Positions 1-7,188 of a stretch of 10,218 nucleotides of DNA are shown here, piece after piece. The notes below the pieces were generated by a model. The model worked only from the letters and a program-made list of their open reading frames with translations. It was not told where the DNA came from and ran no database searches. A program made the translations under genes and the position numbers. Origin of the DNA: an uncultured Clostridia bacterium (GTDB taxonomy: Bacteria; Bacillota; Clostridia; UBA1381); contig CAJONM010000179.1 in assembly GCA_905235885.1 (NCBI GenBank), positions 1 to 10,218 of the forward strand, given 5' to 3'. Position 1 is the stretch's first letter. The number at the start of each line of letters is the position of its first letter.

Positions 1-280
1 CGTATTCTTCGGCGGCGATAATCCGCTTATGGAGATCACCAACAATGATGATCCCGATGGCGAGACGCTCATGATCGTCAAGGACTCATACGCAAACGCG
101 TTTATCCCATGGCTTATAAACGATTACAAACAGATAATAGTTATTGATCCGCGTTCATTCGGGGGCAGCTTCATAGATGAGCTGAACCGATATATTCCCG
201 ATAAGCTGCTTATCGTAAACTATATATTCTCATCAACATTTGATGATTATTGCGATATACTGATGGATCTAACAAAATAA
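1..280 (+). CDS. DHHW-family (AlgJ/AlgX-like) protein, C-terminal end only
   Basis: This is the 3' end of a gene that enters from the left edge. The frame is open from base 2, upstream of the first ATG at 29, so that ATG is probably internal. About 92 residues are visible, ending in TAA. The stretch IVKDSYANAFIPWL (Ser codon at 86-88), followed by an IIVIDPRSF strand, resembles the C-terminal block of DHHW-family proteins common in Clostridia. These are related to the SGNH-like acetyltransferases AlgJ and AlgX. In AlgX the catalytic triad is a Ser in a late motif plus an Asp-x-His motif; by analogy the Ser of KDSYAN would be the nucleophile and the DHHW motif would lie upstream, outside the window. 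Such proteins often sit beside an MBOAT acyltransferase and are thought to help O-acetylate exported polysaccharides, so an MBOAT gene upstream is an inference. The family call rests on one motif block; another SGNH-like esterase is possible. Confidence 0.68.
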   Translation, partial: VFFGGDNPLMEITNNDDPDGETLMIVKDSYANAFIPWLINDYKQIIVIDPRSFGGSFIDELNRYIPDKLLIVNYIFSSTFDDYCDILMDLTK

Positions 281-282
281 AG

Positions 283-314
283 ATAACGGCAGTCATTCTT
301 GGGGCTGCCGTTAT
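283..314. terminator. Bidirectional intrinsic terminator between convergent genes
   Basis: A perfect 10-bp inverted repeat (ATAACGGCAG at 283-292, CTGCCGTTAT at 305-314) encloses a 12-nt loop. On the plus strand it is followed by TTTATATGCTTTATCTTT. On the minus strand it is followed by CTTTATTTTGTT, so both directions have a U-rich tail. It begins 2 nt after the DHHW-like stop codon and lies 10 nt beyond the trmB stop, so it can serve both transcription units. The only intergenic DNA between the convergent genes is 281-324. Confidence 0.85.
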
Positions 315-324
315 TTTATATGCT

Positions 325-981
325 TTATCTTTGGTCTCTCCAGCCCAAATATACCGCTTCAAGTCGGTATATCGGCTGTCCGAGATCGACAAATCTCTGC
401 TCATATTCCGTTACTACATTACCCTCAAAGTCGGAATTGTGCAGATCAAATGATATGTTTTCAAGCTTGAAATTCTCAGCTGCAAATGAATTGAGTGAAA
501 ATTCAAACAGCTTTATGTTATCGGTCTTGAACCAGATGTAATCGCCTTCATTTAAAATTTTCTTATATTTATCAAGGAAGGTCTTATGCGACAGCCGCCT
601 CTTTGCCTGCTTGCTTTTCTTCCATGGGTCGGAGAAATTCAGGTATATACGGCATATCTCTCCCTTTTGGAAAAATTCGTCTATGCGACAGGCGTCCATA
701 TCCATAAACCGTATATTTGTAAGCCCCTCACCGACAGCCTTTTCCATTGCCATCACGATGACATTTTCTTCCCTTTCGACCGCAATGAAATTAATATCGG
801 GATGCAGCTTTGCCATGCCTGTGACGAACGCGCCCTTTCCGCAGCCTATCTCGATGTGTATCGGGTTATCGTTTTCGAACACCTCGCTCCATCTTCCGCG
901 CAGTCCGTCCGTTTCTTTTATCAATATATCGCCGCATTGCTCCATTCGCTCGGCGCAATGCTTCTTTTTTCGCATTCTCAT
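325..981 (-). CDS. trmB: tRNA (guanine-N7-)-methyltransferase (tRNA m7G46)
   Basis: This is a cytosolic S-adenosylmethionine-dependent enzyme that methylates N7 of G46 in the tRNA variable loop. The 218 residues match the usual TrmB length. The N-terminus MRMRKKK is typical of the family. The SAM-binding motif EIGCGKG is at residues 44-50, the family block NFSDPW is at 115-120 followed by the basic KRRLS segment, FKTDN is at 151-155, and the C-terminal signature TEYEQRF...GQPIYRLEA is at 191-209. Where many relatives read DPWPKK, this protein has DPWKKS; this is a minor deviation. The start at 981 has an AAAGGG site 10 nt upstream and lies 5 nt after the coaBC stop, so it is the last gene of the operon. 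It ends in TAA just before the 283-314 terminator. No truncation is seen. Confidence 0.96.
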   Translation of the reverse strand: MRMRKKKHCAERMEQCGDILIKETDGLRGRWSEVFENDNPIHIEIGCGKGAFVTGMAKLHPDINFIAVEREENVIVMAMEKAVGEGLTNIRFMDMDACRIDEFFQKGEICRIYLNFSDPWKKSKQAKRRLSHKTFLDKYKKILNEGDYIWFKTDNIKLFEFSLNSFAAENFKLENISFDLHNSDFEGNVVTEYEQRFVDLGQPIYRLEAVYLGWRDQR

Positions 982-986
982 GGTGG

Positions 987-2195
987 TTATACCCTTTCGC
1001 AGCTCTTTTGCCTTATCTCTGTTATCATATCAAGTATCGCGTTTGCCGCGTCAAACTTACTCATAAGCGGCAGCTTGCGGACATCGCCTTTTGTGATGAC
1101 GGTTATAACATTCGTATCGGTGCCAAATCCGGCGCCGCTTTCTCTGATGGGATTTGCACATATCATATCCGCGTTCTTTGAGATAAGCTTCTTTTTTGAG
1201 TTCTCAAGCAGATCCTCCGTTTCCATGGAAAATCCGCACAAAAACTGTCCCGGTCTCTTGCTTTCTCCGAGCGTCTTGAGAATGTCCTTTGTTCTGCAAA
1301 GAGCTATGGCTGCATCGTCGTCCGATTTTTTTATTTTTTCCTGAGCCGTCTCCTTAGGCGTATAATCCGCTACCGCCGCCGCTTTTATGATTATATCGCT
1401 CTCATTTGCAGCTTCCATGACGGCGCTGTACATATCCTCAGCCGACAGAGCATTTATGGTTTCAACAAACATCGGCGGCTCGACATCTGTATGTCCTTTT
1501 ATGAGCTTTACCTTTGCGCCTCTGTATGCCGCCGCTCTCGCTATGGCGATACCCATTTTCCCCGTCGATCGGTTGGTTATATACCGAACGGGGTCTATCG
1601 CCTCAATACTCGCGCCTGCCGTAACAAGCACTCTCTCGCCCTTCATATCCTGCTTTGTAACAGCACGGATTATGTATTCAAGCAGCACTTCCTCCGACGG
1701 CATCCTTCCGTCACCCATATCGCCGTTTGCAAGCATTCCCCGCTCCGGCTCCGCTATCTCATAGCCAAAGGCGGCAAGCTTGTCTATATTTGACTGGACT
1801 ATCGGGTTGTGATACATATTATGATTCATTGCCGGAGCTATTATTTTCTTGCAAGGGCAAGCCATTATGGTGGTGGTCAGCATATCATCCGCTATGCCCG
1901 ACGCTATTTTCCCGATAACATTCGCCGTTGCCGGAGCGATCATGACCACATCTGCCTGCTTGGCGATCGCGACATGCTCAACGCTGTATTCAAAGTTTCT
2001 GTCGAATGTATCGATAAGGCATTTGTTCTGAGTCAGCGTTTCAAATGTGTACGGATTTATAAAGTTGGCGGCATTTTGCGTCATAATGACCTGCACATTT
2101 CCGCCCAGCTTTTTTATCATCCTTGCCAGATTTGCAGATTTATACGCGGCAATGGAGCCTGTTACTCCTAAAATGATCGTTTTGTTCTTTAACAT
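987..2195 (-). CDS. coaBC: Bifunctional phosphopantothenoylcysteine decarboxylase / phosphopantothenate-cysteine ligase
   Basis: CoaBC performs two consecutive steps of coenzyme A synthesis: CTP-dependent joining of cysteine to 4'-phosphopantothenate (CoaB, C-terminal) and FMN-dependent decarboxylation to phosphopantetheine (CoaC, N-terminal). I place the start at ATG 2195 (402 residues), not at the in-frame GTG at 2204. The Shine-Dalgarno site AGAGAGGTGA (2201-2210) is well spaced for the ATG and overlaps the GTG, and family members start like MLKNKTI. In the CoaC half, GSIAAYK lies near residues 13-19, the active-site His in VEHVAIA near 74, and the PAMNHNMY flavin/substrate motif at 121-128. 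In the substrate clamp the usual ACGD Cys is replaced by Asn (ANGD, Asn at 157). The CoaB half shows IDPVRYITNRSTGKMG (200-215) and a Lys-rich KIKK motif near 288-291. It lies 28 nt after the methyltransferase gene and 5 nt before trmB. Confidence 0.96.
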   Translation of the reverse strand: MLKNKTIILGVTGSIAAYKSANLARMIKKLGGNVQVIMTQNAANFINPYTFETLTQNKCLIDTFDRNFEYSVEHVAIAKQADVVMIAPATANVIGKIASGIADDMLTTTIMACPCKKIIAPAMNHNMYHNPIVQSNIDKLAAFGYEIAEPERGMLANGDMGDGRMPSEEVLLEYIIRAVTKQDMKGERVLVTAGASIEAIDPVRYITNRSTGKMGIAIARAAAYRGAKVKLIKGHTDVEPPMFVETINALSAEDMYSAVMEAANESDIIIKAAAVADYTPKETAQEKIKKSDDDAAIALCRTKDILKTLGESKRPGQFLCGFSMETEDLLENSKKKLISKNADMICANPIRESGAGFGTDTNVITVITKGDVRKLPLMSKFDAANAILDMITEIRQKSCERV

Positions 2196-2200
2196 GACCG

Positions 2201-2210
2201 TCACCTCTCT
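2201..2210 (-). promoter_or_regulatory. Ribosome binding site that decides the coaBC start
   Basis: Read on the minus strand this is AGAGAGGTGA, 5 nt before the ATG at 2195. The AGAGAGG core leaves 8 nt to the ATG. An alternative in-frame GTG (2202-2204) lies inside this site and would have no site of its own at a workable distance, so the ATG is preferred. Confidence 0.7.
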
Positions 2211-2223
2211 GTAAATTTTTATG

Positions 2224-3093
2224 CTATGCCTGCTTCCACCATCTGCCGCTTATTCCGCACGGCAGATTTAATCCCGTCTCTATCGGTATTCCTATTTCGT
2301 CGGCGTCTATGTATCCGCCGAATTTTTTATAAACCGCCGTCTTGAGGACATTTTCAAGAACTGTTTGAGAAAGTCCTGTTGTATATGAATTAATAAGCAT
2401 AAACAGCGGCGTATCCGACATTATCTCCACGCAATCGGACACCAGTCCGTACAACGCCTCCTCTATCTTCCACAGTTCGCCCGACGGGCCTCTGCCGTAT
2501 GACGGCGGATCCATAATTATACCGTCATAATGATTGCCGCGACGCGCCTCGCGTTTAACAAATTTTACGGCGTCATCGACTATATATCTTACCTTTCTGT
2601 CGCCCAGTCCTGACGATATTACATTTTGCTTTGCCCATGTAACGATGCCCTTTGCCGCGTCAACATGGCACACCTCTGCACCTGCCGCAAGCGCGCTTAC
2701 GGTAGCTCCGCCCGTGTACGCGAAAAGGTTGAGCACCTTTATGGGGCGGTTTGCCGAGCTTATAAGCCTTGATATCCAATCCCAGTTGACCGCCTGTTCG
2801 GGGAACAGCCCTGTGTGCTTAAAGCCTGTCGGCCGTACATTGAAAACAAGCTCACCGTATTTTATCTGCCATTCCGACGGCATACTGCTATTAAATACCT
2901 GCCAGCTTCCGCCGCCCTTTGACGAGCGATGATACCATGCGTCCACATTGCTCCACATCCGTGTATTGCTCCTGTCCTCCCATACCGCTATGGGATCGGG
3001 ACGGCGCAACAGGTACTTACCCCAGTATTCAAGCTTTTCTCCGCCGGAGGCGTCAACTATGCGGTAGTCCTTCCATTTATCCGATAAATACAT
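2224..3093 (-). CDS. COG1092-type class I SAM-dependent methyltransferase (RlmI-like, no PUA domain)
   Basis: This 289-residue protein carries a Rossmann-fold methyltransferase core: the SAM motif VLNLFAYTGG at residues 120-129, the acidic strand end HVD at 143-145, DDA at 173-175, and the catalytic-loop motif MDPPSYGRGPSG at 194-205. The family tail LPCGISGRW is at 277-285. Characterised relatives such as RlmI (23S rRNA m5C1962) and the RlmK half of RlmKL (23S m7G2069) act on rRNA, so an rRNA target is plausible but unproven. RlmI has an N-terminal PUA domain of roughly 70 residues. Here the N-terminal ~90 residues are instead a WEDRSNTRMW-containing segment without an obvious PUA signature. 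The RlmI cysteine block is replaced by NSYTTG (235-240), so the m5C chemistry is doubtful. The start overlaps the mfd stop (TAATG) and has AAGGAG 7 nt upstream. I leave the gene unnamed because the base modified cannot be read from the sequence. Confidence 0.85.
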   Translation of the reverse strand: MYLSDKWKDYRIVDASGGEKLEYWGKYLLRRPDPIAVWEDRSNTRMWSNVDAWYHRSSKGGGSWQVFNSSMPSEWQIKYGELVFNVRPTGFKHTGLFPEQAVNWDWISRLISSANRPIKVLNLFAYTGGATVSALAAGAEVCHVDAAKGIVTWAKQNVISSGLGDRKVRYIVDDAVKFVKREARRGNHYDGIIMDPPSYGRGPSGELWKIEEALYGLVSDCVEIMSDTPLFMLINSYTTGLSQTVLENVLKTAVYKKFGGYIDADEIGIPIETGLNLPCGISGRWWKQA

Positions 3094-3106
3094 TACTGTT
3101 CTCCTT
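3091..3106 (-). promoter_or_regulatory. Translational-coupling junction mfd / methyltransferase (TAATG with strong RBS)
   Basis: The mfd stop TAA (3093-3095) and the methyltransferase ATG (3091-3093) share one A. A near-consensus AAGGAG site (3101-3106) lies inside the last mfd codons, 7 nt before the ATG. This arrangement fits reinitiation by ribosomes that finish mfd. Confidence 0.75.
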
Positions 3107-6100
3107 GCAGCTCCTTTATATTTTTCAGCACATCCCCAACAAATTCAAGCGGAGCGCCGTCTGACGGACGCATCGTTACCGTAAGTGCGGGGCGTTCGCC
3201 GGATATGAGCTTGACTCTGCCTTTATATACATTGTCAAGGCCGAATACTATATCGGGCGTGAGCCGATCTGTATCAAAGGCTATCGTTACAACGCGCATC
3301 CGCTCTCTGATCTCCGTACAGCCCACAGCTTTTGCCGTCGGCTTGAGTGCGGCTACGGCGATTATATTCAGCACCGACCGCGGAGGCTCACCGTATCTGT
3401 CGATAAGCTCATCGCGTATCTCAAGCTGATCCGACTCGTTTTCTATTGCCGCTATTTTTTTATACATATCTATACGCTGGCTGACCGAGCTTATATATGC
3501 CTCCGGTATATACGCGTTTATGCTTATATCTATGGTTACATCAGTATCTTCACTTGTACCTGTAATGCCGCGTGCTTGGTCGATGCTCTGTTTAAGCAGC
3601 TTGCAGTACATATCATAGCCTACGCTGTCCATATGCCCATGCTGCTGCGCGCCCAGAATATTGCCTGCGCCGCGTATCTCAAGATCACGCATCGCTATCT
3701 TAAAGCCTGATCCGAACTCAGTGAACTCGCGTATGGCACTGAGCCGTTTCTGAGATACTTCGTCAAGGATCTTATCCTTCTGATATGTCAGATACGCGTA
3801 TGCGGATCTGTTCGACCTGCCCACTCTTCCGCGGAGCTGATAAAGCTGCGCCAGACCCATACGATCCGCGTTTTCTATTATCATAGTGTTGGCGTTGGGG
3901 ATATCAAGTCCTGTTTCTATTATAGTCGTGCAAACGAGTATCTGCGTTTTTCCGCTTACCATATCGTACATTATATCCTCAAGCTGATTTTCGTCCATTT
4001 TGCCATGTCCTATATCCACATTGGCATCGGGGAAATTGTCGCTGAGCCACTGTGCGCGGCGGTATATTCCGTTTACGCGGTTGTAGAGGTAAAACACCTG
4101 CCCTCCCCTTGCCAGCTCGCGACGGATAGCGTCTAAAATTATGGTTTCGTTATGCTCAAGGACATATGTGCGGACGGGATACCTGTTGCGCGGCGGTGAT
4201 GAGAGTATGCTCATATCGCGCACCGACATCATAGCCATATGCAGTGTCCGCGGTATGGGAGTTGCCGTCATGGTAAGGACATCTATATCCTTTTTCAGCT
4301 GCTTGAGTCGCTCCTTGTGACGCACGCCGAACCGCTGCTCCTCGTCCACTACCAACAGACCTAAATTTTTAAACTCCACATCCTCGGAAAGCAGTCTGTG
4401 AGTACCGATTATAACATCTATCTGCCCCGTCCTGAGCTGCTTTATAATTTCGGTCTGCTCCTTTTTTGTTTTAAGACGGGACAGCATCGCGACCGTCATG
4501 GGGAAATTCTCCATGCGGCTTCTGAATGTATCAAATTGCTGCATCGCCAGAACTGTAGTCGGACATAAATACGCAACCTGCTTGCTGTCGCATACCGCCT
4601 TGAAAGCGGCGCGCAGCGCGACCTCTGTTTTGCCAAATCCGACATCGCCGCAAAGCAGCCTATCCATAGGCTTCTCACTTTCCATATCGGCTTTCACCTC
4701 TTCGACCGATCTGAGCTGATCGGGAGTTTCGGTGTACGGGAAATTATCCTCAAAATCACGCTGCCATGGAGTATCCTCCGAAAATGCGTGTCCGCGCCGA
4801 TTTTCGCGCTCTGCGTAGAGCTTTATAAGCTCGCCGGCAAGCTTATCCGTAGCTTCCTTTGCCTTCCTCTTTGTCCGCGTCCATTCCTGCGTGCCCAAAT
4901 GACTAAGCTTTGGTTTTTTTCCTTCACTTCCGCTGTATTTGTACAGCATATTGAGCTGCTCTATCGGGACATAGAGCGCATCATTATTCAAATAGCGTAT
5001 TTTCAGATAGTCCTTTGATATGCCGTTGACCGTTTTTTTCTCAAGCCCTACATATTCGCCTATTCCATGCGTTGCGTGTATGACATAGTCGCCTGAATTG
5101 ATGTCACTGTATGATTTTATCCGTCCCTGCGCTTCTTTTCTGCGTTGCGTGGCGGCTCGCTGTGAATTGAATATCTCACGCTCGGATACAAGCACAAATT
5201 TTATATCGGGATATTCAAAGCCTCCGGACTGGTTGCCTACCAATACAATCGTTTCACCCTTTTTGAAGTTTCCGTCAGTGCATATCCTCGCATTTATTCC
5301 GCGCTCGCCGAATACACCGCACAGATTTTTTGCGCGTGATTCTGTAGACGCAAGCACGATAGCGGTATATCCGTCCTTGTTCCATCGGTCAAGGTCATCT
5401 ATGAGATATTGCAGCTTGCCGTGAAATGAGACCGTTGTCTTTGTAGTAAACGATATAAGCTGCTTGAATGTAAAATCATTGCGCGTATGCGAAAGCATCT
5501 CAAGCGCGATGAGCTTTTTATTTGATATTTCCTTGATAAGCTCCGCGCCTTCATAGTAAAACGCTGTTTTTTCGCTGCCTATGACCTGCTTTTTCTTCAG
5601 CTCAAGCAGCGTCTGTGCCGTTTCCCATTCAACTGCCCTGACGCGTTCAAAAAACCGCTTCGGATCAACTACGAACACCAATTCATCATCGGAAAAATAG
5701 TCTATAAGCGACGGTACGCCGCCGTATATGAGCGATATATATTTATCAACCGACGGGAAGCTGCGCCGTTCTTTAAAAAGCTCCGCGTCGGCATTGAGGT
5801 TTGCGGCATACTCCGCCTTGTCCTTATGCGTCATCGCGTTTTTTGCGCGGCGCTTCAGCTCCAATATTATCTCATCCCGGCGTTTATCCGAATACATCGC
5901 CTCGGTTACGGGTATAGCTCTTGCGCTGTCGGTATTCTCTATCGTCCTTTGCGTATCGGCGTCAAATACCCGTATGGAATCTATTTCATCATCCCAGAAC
6001 TCTATTCTTACGGGCATGGCGATGCCGGGTGAATATATATCCACTATTCCGCCGCGCACGGCAAATTGCCCCGTACCCTCGATCATATCAACTCTTTTAT

Positions 6101-6569
6101 AGCCTATGCTGACAAGCTTTTCGGAAAGCTCCCATATTTCGTATATGTCGCCGGTACGGAAATTAATAATACCTTTTTTAAACTGTTCGCTCTCGGCTGT
6201 ATATGCCAGCAACGCTTCAACGGACGCTACAACGATAATATCTTCATCATTTATTATTTTATCCAACACAGAAAGCCGCACATTTGAGTCGGTGCGGTTT
6301 GCTGTCTCTATATCATAAAATATATATTCCTTTGACGGAAAAACGGCTACTCTGTCCGTATACAGCCGCAGATTATCCGCTACCGCGCGCGATTCCATAT
6401 CGGAATATGTCACAACGAGCGTATTGCCGCCGTGATGCGCTGCCAATGCGGAAATGAGCTGTGCGCGCGCCGTATCGACAACGCCGCACACCGAGATCGG
6501 AGTATTGCCCAAGTTCTTTATTATCCCGTCATACGGCGCGTAGCCGCTCAGGAGATTTTGGAAATTCAT
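3093..6569 (-). CDS. mfd: Transcription-repair coupling factor Mfd
   Basis: Mfd is a DNA translocase that removes RNA polymerase stalled at lesions and recruits UvrA to start nucleotide excision repair. The 1158 residues match the family length. In order: a UvrB-like N-terminal region ending in QFAVRGGIVDIYSPG (168-182), the RNA-polymerase interaction domain beginning GDYVIHATHGIGEYVGLE (493-510), then a RecG-like helicase core. The core has Walker A CGDVGFGKT (640-648), DEEQ (742-745), TATPIPRTLHMAM (768-780), TTIIETGLDIPNANT (881-895) and motif VI QLRGRVGR (911-918). GSGFKIAMRDLEIRGAGNILG (953-973) is the conserved TRG/hook region, and the C-terminal ~150 residues form the autoinhibitory D7 domain. 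The start is 2 nt after the pth stop, with AAAGGG (6580-6585) inside pth. All helicase motifs are intact. The pth-mfd order is conserved in Firmicutes. Confidence 0.98.
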   Translation of the reverse strand: MNFQNLLSGYAPYDGIIKNLGNTPISVCGVVDTARAQLISALAAHHGGNTLVVTYSDMESRAVADNLRLYTDRVAVFPSKEYIFYDIETANRTDSNVRLSVLDKIINDEDIIVVASVEALLAYTAESEQFKKGIINFRTGDIYEIWELSEKLVSIGYKRVDMIEGTGQFAVRGGIVDIYSPGIAMPVRIEFWDDEIDSIRVFDADTQRTIENTDSARAIPVTEAMYSDKRRDEIILELKRRAKNAMTHKDKAEYAANLNADAELFKERRSFPSVDKYISLIYGGVPSLIDYFSDDELVFVVDPKRFFERVRAVEWETAQTLLELKKKQVIGSEKTAFYYEGAELIKEISNKKLIALEMLSHTRNDFTFKQLISFTTKTTVSFHGKLQYLIDDLDRWNKDGYTAIVLASTESRAKNLCGVFGERGINARICTDGNFKKGETIVLVGNQSGGFEYPDIKFVLVSEREIFNSQRAATQRRKEAQGRIKSYSDINSGDYVIHATHGIGEYVGLEKKTVNGISKDYLKIRYLNNDALYVPIEQLNMLYKYSGSEGKKPKLSHLGTQEWTRTKRKAKEATDKLAGELIKLYAERENRRGHAFSEDTPWQRDFEDNFPYTETPDQLRSVEEVKADMESEKPMDRLLCGDVGFGKTEVALRAAFKAVCDSKQVAYLCPTTVLAMQQFDTFRSRMENFPMTVAMLSRLKTKKEQTEIIKQLRTGQIDVIIGTHRLLSEDVEFKNLGLLVVDEEQRFGVRHKERLKQLKKDIDVLTMTATPIPRTLHMAMMSVRDMSILSSPPRNRYPVRTYVLEHNETIILDAIRRELARGGQVFYLYNRVNGIYRRAQWLSDNFPDANVDIGHGKMDENQLEDIMYDMVSGKTQILVCTTIIETGLDIPNANTMIIENADRMGLAQLYQLRGRVGRSNRSAYAYLTYQKDKILDEVSQKRLSAIREFTEFGSGFKIAMRDLEIRGAGNILGAQQHGHMDSVGYDMYCKLLKQSIDQARGITGTSEDTDVTIDISINAYIPEAYISSVSQRIDMYKKIAAIENESDQLEIRDELIDRYGEPPRSVLNIIAVAALKPTAKAVGCTEIRERMRVVTIAFDTDRLTPDIVFGLDNVYKGRVKLISGERPALTVTMRPSDGAPLEFVGDVLKNIKELQGEQ

Positions 6570-6571
6570 CT

Positions 6572-7168
6572 TTAATGAACCCTTTCATCGGACTGATTTG
6601 TGCATAAGCCGTTAAATTTATTCATCGCGCTCTCACAGCCGGAGGATATTATCTCTCTTACTGCTCCGTCCGCGTTTATTATTGCCTCCTCCAGAACGGG
6701 GATCTCATCCTTTGAAAATCTTCCCAAAACATAGTCGATAAGCTCATAGTCCTTGTGCTCCGGCTCTCCGACGCCTATACGCACACGCGGAAACATATCG
6801 GAATTAAGATGATATATTATTGATTTCAAACCGTTGTGACCGCCCGCGCTCCCCTTTGAGCGAACGCGGATCCTTCCGGTGTCAAGAGCTATGTCGTCGC
6901 TTATCACTATTACATTTTCGACCGGTACTTTGAAAAAGCTTACAAACTCCGCCGCGCTCTCGCCGCTGTTGTTCATATATGTCTGCGGCTTTATCAGCAT
7001 CACGCGCTCCGCGCCGATATATGTTTCACCATATAATGCCTTGTATTTGAGCTTCTTTATTTTAACGCCCAGCCGATCCGCCATATAATCTATTGCGTGA
7101 AAGCCGATATTATGACGCGTCATTTCATATTGCTTGCCCGGATTGCCCAAGCCGAATATAAGATACAT
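6572..7168 (-). CDS. pth: Peptidyl-tRNA hydrolase
   Basis: Pth cleaves the ester bond of peptidyl-tRNAs that drop off the ribosome, recycling tRNA in the cytosol. The 198 residues match the family. The signature GLGNPGKQYEMTRHNIGF spans residues 6-23, with Asn9 and the catalytic His19 (E. coli Asn10 and His20). PQTYMNNSG is at 61-69 (Asn66 corresponds to E. coli Asn68), the catalytic-dyad Asp in SDDIALDTG is near 92 (E. coli Asp93), and KGSAGGHNGLKSI is at 105-117 with His111 and Asn112. GVGEP at 132-136 is also conserved. All active-site residues are present. The start has GGGAG 7 nt upstream and lies 20 nt after the glmU stop. In Bacillus subtilis the orthologue is spoVC, likewise directly before mfd. 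Confidence 0.98.
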   Translation of the reverse strand: MYLIFGLGNPGKQYEMTRHNIGFHAIDYMADRLGVKIKKLKYKALYGETYIGAERVMLIKPQTYMNNSGESAAEFVSFFKVPVENVIVISDDIALDTGRIRVRSKGSAGGHNGLKSIIYHLNSDMFPRVRIGVGEPEHKDYELIDYVLGRFSKDEIPVLEEAIINADGAVREIISSGCESAMNKFNGLCTNQSDERVH

Positions 7169-7188
7169 CGCTTTGCTCCCATATCTTC

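Noticed and set aside
117..135. Short AT-rich runs such as TATAAACGATTACAAACAG and the many TATATC/GATATA words across the window, as possible repeats or binding sites.
   Set aside because: They fall in coding sequence and follow from frequent ATA isoleucine and GAT/TAT codons; no regular spacing was seen.
586..1344. A 252-codon plus-strand open frame opposite trmB and coaBC.
   Set aside because: It lies antisense to two clear enzymes and spans their junction, with no ribosome site or family motif; its hydrophobic look (runs of Phe, Leu, Ser) comes from complementing Lys/Glu-rich codons.
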